64,000 nucleotides of DNA from NCBI RefSeq assembly GCF_026210795.1, contig NC_089430.1:3472001-3536000 (forward strand), written 5' to 3'. This DNA is from Rhizophagus irregularis. Lineage: Eukaryota; Glomeromycota; Glomeromycetes; Glomerales; Glomeraceae. Position numbers and translations under genes: made by a program. Below the pieces are notes generated by a model. The model did not search any database and was not told where the DNA came from. It saw only the letters and a list, made by a program, of their open reading frames with translations. Below are positions 20,763-31,527 of this stretch, in pieces (the first letter of the stretch is position 1; every line of letters starts with the position of its first letter).

Positions 20763-21047
20763 ATATACTTTAAGTATAATTTAAGTACTTGGGCAAAAAA
20801 CAAGTATATTAAAAGTATATTTTAAGAGTATTTTAGACATATTTTAGGTATATTATAAGTATATTACAAATTAAAATTGATACTTATTTTAAGTATATTT
20901 TAATAAAATTTTAAGTATATTTTAAGTATAAAAACTTTTCATAGGGATAACTGTACACACTGATATACCATGATGCAGTCCACGCTAATCTTATGACTCC
21001 ACTTTAACGATATAGTATTTTGTACGCAGTAAAATTCAGTGTAAATT

Positions 21048-21393
21048 CTGGGATCAACCAGAATTGAACCTACATCTTCACTAAGGTTGCTTGTCTAAAC
21101 CTCTTCAAAATCCTACGATTAGTTTCATCAAAATTTTACTATAAATTTATTATAGTTTTGGCAGAGTTTCGGCAGTTTCAGCATTTATAATAAGTTTCAG
21201 CAGTTTCGCTTTTTTTCAAAGTTTCGCCAGTTTTTTAATATAACTTTAATATAGTTTTGGCAGAATTTTGCTTTTCGGTGAAACACCATCTTGCCTAAAC
21301 CCCTAGGTTTCGGCAAGCAACCTTAGTCTTCACCATAATTAGGCTTCACAAAGAAATTCACAGATTAACCAATGAGCCAAAGGTGATCAACCC
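21048..21393 (-). repeat. tRNA-like (SINE head?) sequence interrupted by MITE copy 2
   Basis: On the minus strand, removing the MITE, one sees an A-box-like TGGCTCATTGG and, about 60 bases on, a B-box-like GGTTCAATTC. Proper acceptor and T stems do not form, so this is a tRNA-derived repeat or dead tRNA gene rather than a working tRNA. Confidence 0.4.
21081..21326 (+). mobile_element. MITE, CTAAGG family, copy 2
   Basis: 246 bp, same length, ends and interior as copy 1. Target duplication TCTTCA (TCTTCAC if the first C is counted) flanks it directly. It sits inside the tRNA-like sequence and lies 10 kb from copy 1 in the same orientation. Confidence 0.85.
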
Positions 21394-21654
21394 TATTACC
21401 TAATAATGTAATAATATTTTTAATAATATATAAGTCAAAACTTTAAATGAGTCAGGTTAAATAAATTAAAAGGTAATTTGTACTTGACTCAATAAATTAA
21501 ATTAAGTAATTTGTACTCAATTTAGCAAATTGAATTAATTTAAAAGAATTGCTAATCGTCGCTTAGATGATTATCGCCTAAGTTTTTTTTTCGAATATGT
21601 CACATGATGTATAATATATAAATATAACTATTATCCATTTATAATTATTATTTT

Positions 21655-21732
21655 GCTCAGTTAGTTCAATGGTTAGAATGCTCAATAATTTTTTTTTATT
21701 TTAGAAACACAGGTTCGATTTCTGCACTGGAT
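21655..21732 (+). repeat. tRNA-like sequence in left MULE TIR
   Basis: Starts GCTCAGTTAGTTCAATGG (A-box-like, D-arm GTTC/GAAT) and ends with GGTTCGATTTC (B-box-like) and ACTGGATC. The middle is a T-run where the anticodon arm should be. Degenerate and unlikely to be a working tRNA. Confidence 0.5.
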
Positions 21733-23654
21733 CTTTAATTTTTTTTGTTAACGATATAAATATATAATACCATGTGTAAAAACGCGTTAGTACGTTATGA
21801 TACTAATGATCATATGATATATCACGATATCACGTATTATTGTATGCTGCACACTAGAAGCATACTGTTAATGCTAAAATCGGCAAGAAAAAACAAACTT
21901 CTTTATCCAAAACTAATCACTTTTCTCCATCATAGACTACAAAATTACAAAATAGAAATATCAAATGGATAATGTGTATAAGCGTCACCTTTTTAAGGTG
22001 TACTCCTCAGCAGATGAAGGGATAGATGACGTTAACGAATTACAAGATGAATATAAAAGTATGTCTAGTGAAGAAGATTGTGTGTTATTTGGCCTTGAGG
22101 TTGGAGATGTGTTTGAAAGCTGTGATTCTGCCGAAAAACAAGTTGTATACTGTGCAAAAAATAATGGCTTTGAAGTAAAGAAGTTTCGGCTTAAGAAAAA
22201 CAAAAAAGAGATTGTATGTCGAACTTTTAAGTGCAAGTTTTTTGGAGTATATCGTGTACAGAAGAAAGCTGACATAGAAGACACCCATGAATGTAAAAGT
22301 GTAAGAATGAATTGTCCCTGGAATATTAATCTTCAGCTCACTGGTGACCTCATATATGTTACCTTACTATGCAACAAACATAGTAACCATTCTCTTGAAA
22401 AGGAAAATTTCGTATCAAATCGTCAACTCAGTTCAGAAATTCTTGAGGAGATCAAATTTCTCGTAAATATTGGTTGTGAAGCAAGTCTAATTATCCACGC
22501 ATTTCAAAAACATTTTCCTGAAACAGTAATACACCTAAAGTATGTATATAATGCGATTTGTCACTTTTGGAACATTCAGAATAAATCAAAATTGGATGCT
22601 GCCAAAACGTTTAAAAAATTAATGAAATTACAACGTGAAGAACACAGGTGATTTGTCAAAGCGAGGCTGGAAGGCGAAGACAACCACCTTACAGGTTTTT
22701 TTTGGATGAGACCATCGCAGATAGAACTGTGGTGTAGATTTCATGATGTTGCGATTAATGATAATACATCACAAACAAATAAATATCGAATGTATTTATC
22801 CCTTACTATAGTAGTAGATAATCATGCATGCTCGCGTATGGTCGCAATTGCTGTTGTATCAGACGAAACTAAAGAAACCAGAAACCTATCAATAGATTTT
22901 AGAATGTTTACTGTCTGCCACAGACAATCTTGCGCCAAATGTTTTATTCATCATTGATGCAGATCCCACGATGGTTTCAGCTATTCATGAAATACTGCCA
23001 TCAACAAAACATAATTACTGTATCTGGCACCTGTGCAAAAATCTTGACAAAAATTTGAGAGGTCAACTTCGTAAAAATTACAATGAATTTGTGAAAGCAT
23101 GAAATAAATGCTGAAATTTCTTTTCAGAATATTAATTTCAAAAATGATAGCGTGAACTTCTTGCTAGCTTTCTGGCAGCAAAAAATACCTAAAGCGTGCA
23201 CTTGGACAAGTTGTAACTAGCTGGGCATTATGCCATACTAGTCGATCATTTAATGCAGGAATTCAGTCAACTCAACGCGTTGAAGGTTATAATTCGCTAA
23301 TTAAACGATCAGTTAAAAGTTCAGCAACATTGTTTGAATTGAATACACATATTCAGTCACTTCTCAACAAAGAAGAAAAATTTGAACAGCATGAACAATC
23401 AAATCAAAATCTAACAGTGGATTTACCGAACGTTGTCAGGAGGTACTTTAAAAGAATAAACGTCATCATCAAAAAATTTCTTACCTCTCGTATTTTAAAG
23501 ATGCAACACAATCAAATGAATGAAAATTTACTTTATCGTGCAAATAAAGTAGAGAATTGGAATGATTTGCTCAAAAATAAAGTATAAATCGTAAAATATT
23601 AGCATTTTTTTGCAAATCACGCAACATTTTTATTCTATTTTCTACCTAGATTAC

Positions 23655-23890
23655 CATTAGTGAAGGACAAGATGAAGACGGTGAAGATGATAAAGATTAT
23701 GAAAATAGTGAAGATGGTGAAATTGGTGATTATGGTGATGATGATGATGATTATGAACAATCCGATAATGAAGAGTAATCCGATAATGAAGAACAATCCA
23801 ATGATGAAGAACAATCTGATGGTGAAGAACAATCTGATAATGAAGAGCAAGATGATAATGAAGAGCAAGATGATATTGATACACGATCCG
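23655..23890 (+). repeat. Acidic 18-bp coding tandem repeat
   Basis: About seven imperfect copies of an 18-base unit encoding SDNEEQ or a close variant, preceded by an Asp/Glu-rich stretch. Part of the MULE gene. The frames translated from either strand here are shadows of this repeat. Confidence 0.6.
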
Positions 23891-24016
23891 AAAAGTTAAA
23901 TTTTTCTGAAGACGACTATGAATCCTATAAATCATCAATAGTTAATTTACATGCTCTAATTACATACCTTAATCATGCTAACATTCATGATGTTTAGCAT
24001 ATAACAATATTGAATA

Positions 24017-24432
24017 TAAGGATGGCCCTGAAATTGATTTGGCAAAAATCCAAAATCTGAAATTTCGAATCTAAAATCCGAAATTTTTCTGAAATTAATT
24101 CATAATTTCGGCTAAATTCATAATTCCAGCTGAAAATCGTAATTCCGGTCAAAATGGATACATCGATCATTTCTATATTTGGAGATAGCCATTCCACAAA
24201 AATCGATTTTAGTAGGAACGAATATGGAATTTTGTATAACATCGATTTCTATTTTAGGAAATTCTATAATTCCTGCCAGAATTAAGTGCATAATTCTGGC
24301 CAAATTTACATATTTAATTTCGGCATTTCGGCTGGAATTTCAGATTTTGGAATTTCGGATTTGGCTGAAATTACGGCTACGGTTTCGGAATTTTAGCAAA
24401 TCTGAAATATTTCAGTTTCGGGGCCATCTTTA
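24017..24432. mobile_element. hAT-type MITE nested in the MULE
   Basis: 416 bp, TIR TAARGATGGCCCYGAAA, flanked by a perfect 8-bp duplication ATTGAATA (24009-24016 and 24433-24440). The interior is built from repeated AATTTCGG/AATTCCGGCC-like words. It interrupts the transposase gene ahead of the SWIM finger. A piece resembling its interior recurs at about 27905-27985. Confidence 0.85.
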
Positions 24433-25589
24433 ATTGAATAAAACAAAGAGTATTTCGTGGTGATATATGATAATGCTAATCACTTGTGTACATGCATGTG
24501 GCTTGTAGCAAGAGGATTAGTTTGTCGACATTTCTTTTCAGTGATGTTCGAATTCAGATAAGGTTATATTTCATATCGGAACTTTCATTTCAGATCGATG
24601 TTACAATGAAAAATTTCCTGATTTTCGAAGAAGCACTTGCAATCGCAATTTACGGTGAAAAGAACGCTGTCAAGCACCATGTATGAACGTCAAATTAGAA
24701 CAGATTTTAGTTTATTATATATTTATATGAGATTCGCCATACATAAGTATTTTTGGAAACTACCAAGCAAAATTTATCTCACAAAGCCAAATATAATCAA
24801 GGTTTTGACTACATGAAAAAAGCAATTTGACTAGCCCTTGAAATAGGCTGTGAAGACGAATTAAATGGAATATTGCAAAGGTGGATAAGAGAGAAGGAAA
24901 ATGAAATTCGTTCTAGGCAACTGGAGATCGACAAAGAAAATTTGCCGAATATTAGCAACCCTTATCAAATGCGTACAAAAGGTGCTTCAAGAAAGCGTAT
25001 AAAGAGGACTCTAAAATATACATAAAAGGGTCAAGTCAGAGTTTGCGTATAATGAGTCAAAAAAATCATGTAGATCATTCCTTTTATAGATAATCCCAGC
25101 CAAAATAATATTTCCTAATTTAGATAATGGCTGAAATTATCGTAATTCCAGTCCTAAAAGAATGCGTATTTTGGACCATTTCTGAACCTGATCTCTACAT
25201 ATATATTTCGGGGTTCTGTATAAAGAATGCATTAGAAGATAATCAAAAGCAAAAGTTAAGTAGATCTGCTAGTACTCAACGATCACAGTATGTATGCAAT
25301 CACTGTAAAGGCATTAGACATAATGCATGTAAATGCGAACTTAAAAAGAATCTAAAGAAGCGTAAATCTAAACAACTTATAAAATGATTAGTTTAGAATT
25401 TTAGGATAGCAAATTGTTATTGTTTATTTTAATAAAGAATTGAAAATGCATTTATGATTAAACATGTAACTTCTGATTGTAATTAAATGCGTAACAATTT
25501 ATTAATGAATGCGCATTATTCAGAATTTAAAGTTCAAACTCAAATTCAAACAAAAGTTCGAAACGATGAAAAATTTGAAAAAATTAAAG

Positions 25590-25669
25590 GCCCAGTATAG
25601 AAATCGAACCTGCGTTTCTAAGATAAAAAAAAAAATTATCAAGTGTTCTAACTACTGAACTAACTGAGC
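25590..25669 (-). repeat. tRNA-like sequence in right MULE TIR
   Basis: Reads on the minus strand. Its ends GCTCAGT and ACTGGGC pair over seven positions (one G-T), and the D-arm GTTC/GAAC pairs too; a T-run replaces the anticodon arm. Better preserved than the left copy. Confidence 0.5.
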
Positions 25670-25790
25670 AAAATAATAATTATAAATGGATAATAGTTAT
25701 ATTTATATATTATACATCATGTGATATATTCAAAAAAAAAACTCCAGACGATAATCGCTCAGATGACGGTTAGCAATTCCCTTAATTTAA

Positions 25791-28572
25791 ATACTAAGTT
25801 AAAATCATAAAATTAAAAATATTTTAACTTGAATTTGAATTAACTTAACCAAATTACATTTTAATCTAAATTAAACTTTATTTTTTTTTCTGCAGCGTAT
25901 TTGCAGTATTATTAAAATAAAAAAATTAAGAAAAATATATACTAAGTAAAATTCCCTAATAATTACTCTAATATAATTAAATTACAAACCACTCATCATA
26001 CTAATAGTATCTCACATATGCACTGTTGAGTGATTGTTTGATTCTATAAGTAGACTTTATTTAGTAACAGATTTTCTTAGTACTCTGAATGAGTTAAATT
26101 AAGTCAAGTTATATGTAAATTCAACTCAACTCATGTTATATCAAGTTGAATCGAGTTGAGTTAAAATTATAAAAAATATAAACTTGAGTTGAGTTAGCTG
26201 ATCAAACTGAATTGAACTGAATTGAATTAAATTACATGATTTACTTTCGGTTATACTGATCATTTTCTTTTTTGGTGTTAAAATAGAAATGTGGTGCAGT
26301 AATTTTATGTAGATTAATTTTGTAGATCATTTTGTAGATCCCTTGATTTTTTTGATTTTCTTGATAAATTTGATAAATCTGATAAATTTGATAAATCTGA
26401 TAAATCTGATAAATCTGATAAATCTGATAAATCTGATAAATTTGATATATTTGATTTATTTATTTTATTAATTTTATTTATTTTATTTGTTATATTTTAT
26501 TTATTTGATATATTTGATTTATTTATTTTATTAATTTTATTTATTTTATTTGTTATATTTTATTTATTTGATATATTTATTTTATTTTATTTATTTATTT
26601 TTATTATTATATTTGATTTATTTATTTTATCAAATATTCTTGATTTTTATTTTATTATAAATAGTGATAGGATTTTACCAAGTAGAAGGGGGAGGTCAGT
26701 TAGTTAGTGAAGAATTGTATTGTAATTTTCAAGTTATACGAAAAGAGTATTATTTCCAGTAGTATAATTCAAGATAGTTAATTTCGCAACCAAGAGATTA
26801 TCTATATTTTTGTCGTATTCAAAATCTTACATTATTTTAATAAAAACCTATTTTTTTTAACTGAACATTCAACATTATTTCACGTGATTATTTGTGATTA
26901 ACTTAAGACTCTCCTATTAAGTTAAACTCCAGTTAACCTGTTAAAGTGTTAAAGTTTTTCAGTCGGCTTTAATCGTTGACAGGATAACATTGGTAATAAC
27001 TACTTCACAAAATTCCATTTTTATAAATTTCTTTTTTTTTTTTATTTTAATTTGATGGTTTATATATGCTTATATTAAAATTAGTTAACAACAATGAAAA
27101 TTATTTTTAAACTAGCTATACCCACCCATAAGGATGCAACCATCAAATATCTCCAGGAATCCATATTACTATTGTATTAATATTAAAAACAAACAAAAAT
27201 AAAAGCCAAACTCCTTCATAATCCCTACGAAATCCTCATATAGAGGAGGCATGAAATGGAATGAAAGTCTACAGCGGTAGGAGATGCATTTTCTAATGCT
27301 ACAGTATTTCACTAAATCCAAGCGGATATACCAAATCCAGCCAATGATATTGTAAGCAATCTAATATTAGTACTTTTGATGGATCAACTGCTGATCAACT
27401 TGATTAGTAAAAATTAAAAACTAAAATCCACCAATCCCATCAGCCCTCCTAAATAGACCGATCTACATAAATCCAAAAAAGTTAAGTAACATCAAACCTC
27501 CAGCCCAGATAATCAACATTCCAGTACCTCCAGTTTTCCCAAAAGAAAACTAAGAGTAAAAACGCTGAAATTCCAGGAAAATGAAAAAACTAAAAAAACA
27601 AAAAGGAAAGTTATAACTTCAAAAAACCCCTAAGGGAAAAACTGAGTAAAAAGAATAATAAACATCAAGCCTCCGTCTACCACTTCAAACCCCTCAAACA
27701 ACAACTAATAATAAGAAGAAGCCCACTTTCCAAGTGGCTACCTCTACTTCAACTAATACTCCATAGGAAAAATTTTCTCAACACTTCTAAAAGTAAAGAA
27801 ACCAATAGGAAAACTTCACACTAGTGCAGAGTTCAAAGTCCAGCCACCCAATGCGTAACTGTTACAACTTTTAGGAATCTGGTGGGAGAAAAACTTCGCA
27901 CATTTTTATAAATTTCAAAAAAATTTCGTTTTGAATTTTGTATAATACATCTTCCAAAAAAGGAAATTCCATAATTTTAGCCAGAATTATAAATTAATTT
28001 AACTTGATTTGACTTGACTCGATTTTATTAAATTATTAACTCAACTCGACTCAATTCAATTTAATTGTAATTTTCAATTTGATTCAATTCAACTTAACTC
28101 AATTTGATTTGACCAATTCATGAGTTAATTTGATTTATTTTGGAACACTAAGTTTTCTAGATCCTATCTTCAATGTCTGGTGATCACAGGACCTACTAAG
28201 TTAAATTTTTATTGATGTTTATTTACTATTTTATATTTAGGGTTTAAAATTTGTGCCACACTACGCTGTGCGCGCCCCATGGATATATTATATATAAAAG
28301 TCAAAAATGACATTCTAAACCCTTCATGGCTCATTAAGTAAAGTTGTAGAATAGGCAAAAATACGCATAGTAAATAAATTTTTAAGGCTCTATAATATGT
28401 ACGTGAGAGTTGCGGCATGAATATTTAAAAAAATCGGGATTTTACTAAAATCACGTGATAATTAATGATCGACAAATTTACTATATAAAAATTACCAAAA
28501 ATGGAGGGGTGCGCACATGCGCGGGTGCGCACAAATTTTATTTCCTTATATTTATATCAATATACTTTTTAA
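25791..28572. repeat. AT-rich repeat debris between MULE and pogo elements
   Basis: At 25865-26080 lies a dispersed repeat (GCAGCGTATTTGCAG..TATTAAAATAA) that recurs at about 31865-32000 and 32195-32420. At 26087-26235 and 27985-28140 are GAGTTGAGTTAA-type low-complexity stretches in opposite orientation. At 26363-26440 a 10-base tandem (GATAAATCTG) and at about 26441-26575 two copies of a 63-base T-rich unit. From 27120 to 27880 the plus strand is A/C-rich and G-poor and reads like a decayed Pro/Lys/Thr-rich coding region. No live gene seen. Confidence 0.5.
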
Positions 28573-28574
28573 TA

Positions 28575-31228
28575 CAGTACACCCTTACTATAGCGAATTT
28601 TTTTATAGCGAATAACTTACTATAACGAAGAAAAGTACGGGTACATATTTTTTAATAATTAAAAATTCTTATTATACCGAATTTTAAAGTAAAAATTCTC
28701 TAACTCGTAATACGAATTTAAATGTTAAGACAATTATAATAAAATGACCCTTCATATAGCGAAGAATTTTGCTATACCGAATTTTTAAAATGTTACACAA
28801 TAATTTAGCGAATTTTTGATCACATGAAATTTTATTTGAACAATTCGAACAATTCGATTTTGCCTTTAAAGGTTAGAATTTTTGTGATTAAAGTTAAAAA
28901 GGAAAATTATCATAAACAAGATCATGATTTATTTTTATTATAATACGGCAAATATAACGTCGATCAGTTAGTTCTTTTTTTACACGTCACTACGCCCAAA
29001 ACTAAAAGTGCACTAAATAAATATTCCCAAGCTAAAGGTAAAGATAAAATGAGAACTTTACCGAAAAGAGCATCTTTAACTATTGCCCAAAAGCATGAAA
29101 TATGTTTTAAAAAAATCAACGAACCTTATATAAAAAATAAAGAACTTGCGGAACTATATAATGTTAGTGAAGGATGCATTAGTGATACGTTAAAAAAATC
29201 ACAAAAATGGCTTGAAATTGACCCTCAAGCACCCGAAGCCCAAGGGAAAAGACAAAATAAGTTGAATTTTCCAGAAATTGAAGAAGCTCTTACATTATGG
29301 GTATTGAAGGCTCTAGAAAATGGTGTTGATATTAGTGATCAGGTTTTACACGAAAAAGCTATAGCATTTGCTTCTCTATATAAAGTTGAAAATTTTAAAG
29401 GAAGTAATGGTTGGATTGGTGGATTTAAAAAAAGACATAATCTTTCTTGCTATTTAAAACAAGGAGAAGCTGCAAGCGCACCTCTTGATAAACTTGATGA
29501 ATTCAGAAAAAACCTTGAAGATTTGATTCGTAATTATAGTCTTGAAGATGTTTTCAATTGTGATGAAACTGGTTTGTATTGGAAAATGGAACCCAAAAGG
29601 ACGATCTCCAATAAACCTGTATCTGGAAAAAAACAATCTAAAGATCGGGTAACAATTCTCCTTTGTTCTAATGCAACTGGTACTGAAAAGCTCAAACCAG
29701 TATTCATTCACAAATATAAAAATCCTCGTCCTTTAAAGAATTTATCCAAAACATCTTTACCAGTAGAATATTATTGGAATTCAACAGCTTGGATGCAAGT
29801 TTCTATTTGGAATGATTGGATTCGTAAGTTTGATGCACAAATGAGATTAAAAGGAAGAAATATTCTTCTTCTTATAGACAATGCTCCTGTCCATGCTTTA
29901 TATGAAGGTGTGGAATTGACCAATATAAAAATTGAATTTTTGCCTCCTAACACAACTGCACACTTACAACCATGCGACAAGGGTATTATAAATAGCTTTA
30001 AGGTACTAAAATTTCAATATAATTTTAATAATTAAGAAATTCTAACTTACAATATTTGATTTTGCAGGCACAATATCGAAAATTGCTCCTTCAAAATCGT
30101 ATCAAGGCTTTTGACTTTCAACAATTAACAGGAAATAGTAAATCTCCAATCAATATCAAAAAAGCTATTAAATATGTTGTGTCAGCCTGGAATAAAGTTC
30201 TTCCTAAAACTATATTTAACTGCTGGAATAAAACGGGAATTTTGCCAGATGATACGAATTCTTATAATGAAATTAAAGAGAATAGGCATAATGAGACAGA
30301 AGAAAATGAATATAGAGAAATTCAAGATTTAATCAATAAGCTTGAGTATACACACCCTCTTACTGCTGAAGAATACATTAGATTAGACCAGGAGAATGAA
30401 AATGCCGGTATACCCCCATCTGAAGAGCAGATCGTTGCTATTCTTAAAGAAAATAATACTATGTCTGATGATGAAGGTGATAAAGATATTATTTCAGTAA
30501 CGAGTTCTGAGGCCTTAATTGCATTTGATACAATTTTTAACTATGTAGAGCAAAATGATAGTCAAGATATTTTTGATAAAAGTGCATTAAAGGTAATGAA
30601 AAAAATTAGAAAAATTGTTTATAGAAATAATTTTTTTTCTAAAAAACAATCAAGTTTAGATTTATTCGTTACAGATAAAGGTAGTAAACTCAAGCCAAAT
30701 AACACTGCTATTGATCCAGTTGATAATAATACTATGAACAGGGAAAGGGAAGGCGATAATAATATTATTGATATTGAAAATTTTGATTTTGAAGCTTTGT
30801 ATTTTAATGAGTTTGATTTTTATAATTATGAAGAAGACCAAGGTTTTATTGAATATCAAATCGATGAGAATAGTCTTTATAAATGATGTACGACAGTATT
30901 ACAGTACTCGTATCATACTCAATTAAGTAATAGTCATTGAGTAACAAAAATATAAAAAGTATTTTGTATGTGAGTTCATAATAAATAAGCAAAGAACGCT
31001 CGTTAATTGAATATAATTGGTTTTGTTTTATTGTTTTTTTATCTTTATTGCCAAATAAATTTGGTTGGTATTTAATAATAGTGCGATAATGCATTTATCA
31101 CGTGATTATATGATTTTTTTGATATAACGAAAATCTTATGTTTATTCGTTATACACTATAACGAATTTTCTTACTATAACGAATTTTGATCTTCAGCCCA
31201 CAAGATTCGCTATAGTAAGGGTGAACTG
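28575..31228 (+). mobile_element. Apparently intact pogo/Tigger-type transposon
   Basis: 2,654 bp between TA dinucleotides (28573-28574, 31229-31230). TIR CAGTWCACCCTTACTATAGC continues with near identity for about 27 bases. Subterminal repeats ACTATARCGAA occur several times at both ends, probable transposase-binding sites. It carries one two-exon gene with a full reading frame. Confidence 0.9.
29049..30886 (+). CDS. pogo/Tigger DDE transposase
   Basis: Exons 29049-30002 and 30068-30886 join in phase 0 across a 65-base intron (GTACTA...TTGCAG), 590 residues. Residues about 5-57 form a CENP-B/psq-type HTH (IAQKHEICFKKIN, ELAELYNVSEGCISDTL); about 75-140 a second CENP-B-type DNA-binding HTH (GSNGWIGGFKKRHNLS); about 160-330 the DDE_1 catalytic core with FNCDETGLYW (D172), LLLIDNAPVHAL (D277) and LQPCDKGII (D310), i.e. 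a DD32D triad as in pogo. The acidic C-terminal region (residues about 375-590) is less conserved. No break in the frame, so possibly active, or recently so. Without the splice the first frame ends soon after the core. Confidence 0.88.
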
Positions 31229-31282
31229 TATATTTATATATTTATACTTTTTTATTATTTTATTTTATATATATATTTAATA

Positions 31283-31527
31283 GTAAGATTGTTTGTTTAA
31301 AATTTTCCAAAATTCTATAATTAGTTTTTTCAAATTTTACTATAATTTTAATATAATTTCGGCATAATTTTAGCAGTTTTAGCATTTATAATAAATTTTA
31401 TTAGATTTTGCTTTTCTATAAAATTTTGCCAACTTTTAATAAGACTTTTATATAATTTTAATAAAATTTCACTATTTCAGCATTTTGTTAAACTGCTAAA
31501 ATCCTCTAATTTTTCCAGCAACTTTAC
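31283..31527. mobile_element. Diverged relic of the CTAAGG-family MITE
   Basis: Aligns along its whole length with the two 246-bp copies (GTTTAAAATTTTCC..AATTCTATAATTAG, then TTTACTATAATTT, then TTAGCAGTTTTAGCATTTATA), with many C-to-T and G-to-A changes. Ends GTAAGATTGTT and AGCAACTTTAC are decayed TIRs. Lies just beyond the pogo element. Confidence 0.6.

Larger units (their letters stand above)
21965..25384 (+). pseudogene. MULE transposase, decayed
   Basis: N-terminal frame (21965-22651) has a FAR1-like zinc-binding domain (CRTFKCKFFGVYR...HECKS...CPWNINLQL). Next comes the MULE core: FHDVAINDNTSQTNKYRMYL with the first Asp (about 22740-22800), VLFIIDADPTMVSAI with the second and the CIWHLCKNLDKN motif (about 22940-23055). 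Then an acidic run of SDNEEQ repeats (about 23655-23890), a SWIM zinc finger LCTCMWLVARGLVCRHFFSV (about 24480-24550), a helical block (about 24800-25024) and a CCHC knuckle CNHCKGIRHNACKC (about 25293-25334). Several stops and frame changes plus the nested MITE break it; one acidic-repeat stop reads as CAA changed to TAA. An inactive copy. Confidence 0.75.
21544..25781 (+). mobile_element. Mutator-like (MULE) transposon with tRNA-like TIRs
   Basis: 4,238 bp bounded by a perfect 9-bp target duplication TTAATTTAA (21535-21543 and 25782-25790), the usual length for MULEs. TIRs of about 200 bp start RRGAATTGCTAA; each contains a tRNA-like sequence. Inside is a decayed plus-strand transposase gene (21965-25384) and a nested hAT-type MITE (24017-24432). 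Confidence 0.8.

Noticed and set aside
10942-21326. Direct 246-bp repeats 10 kb apart as LTRs of one element spanning the fossils
   Set aside because: Each copy has its own inverted ends and its own target duplication, so they are two separate MITE insertions.
23635-23938. Reading frames on both strands rich in Ile/Leu/Phe or Met/Lys
   Set aside because: Shadows of the acidic SDNEEQ repeat of the MULE gene.
26363-26440. GATAAATCTG series as a CRISPR-like array
   Set aside because: Simple 10-base tandem repeat with no spacers, in a eukaryotic genome.
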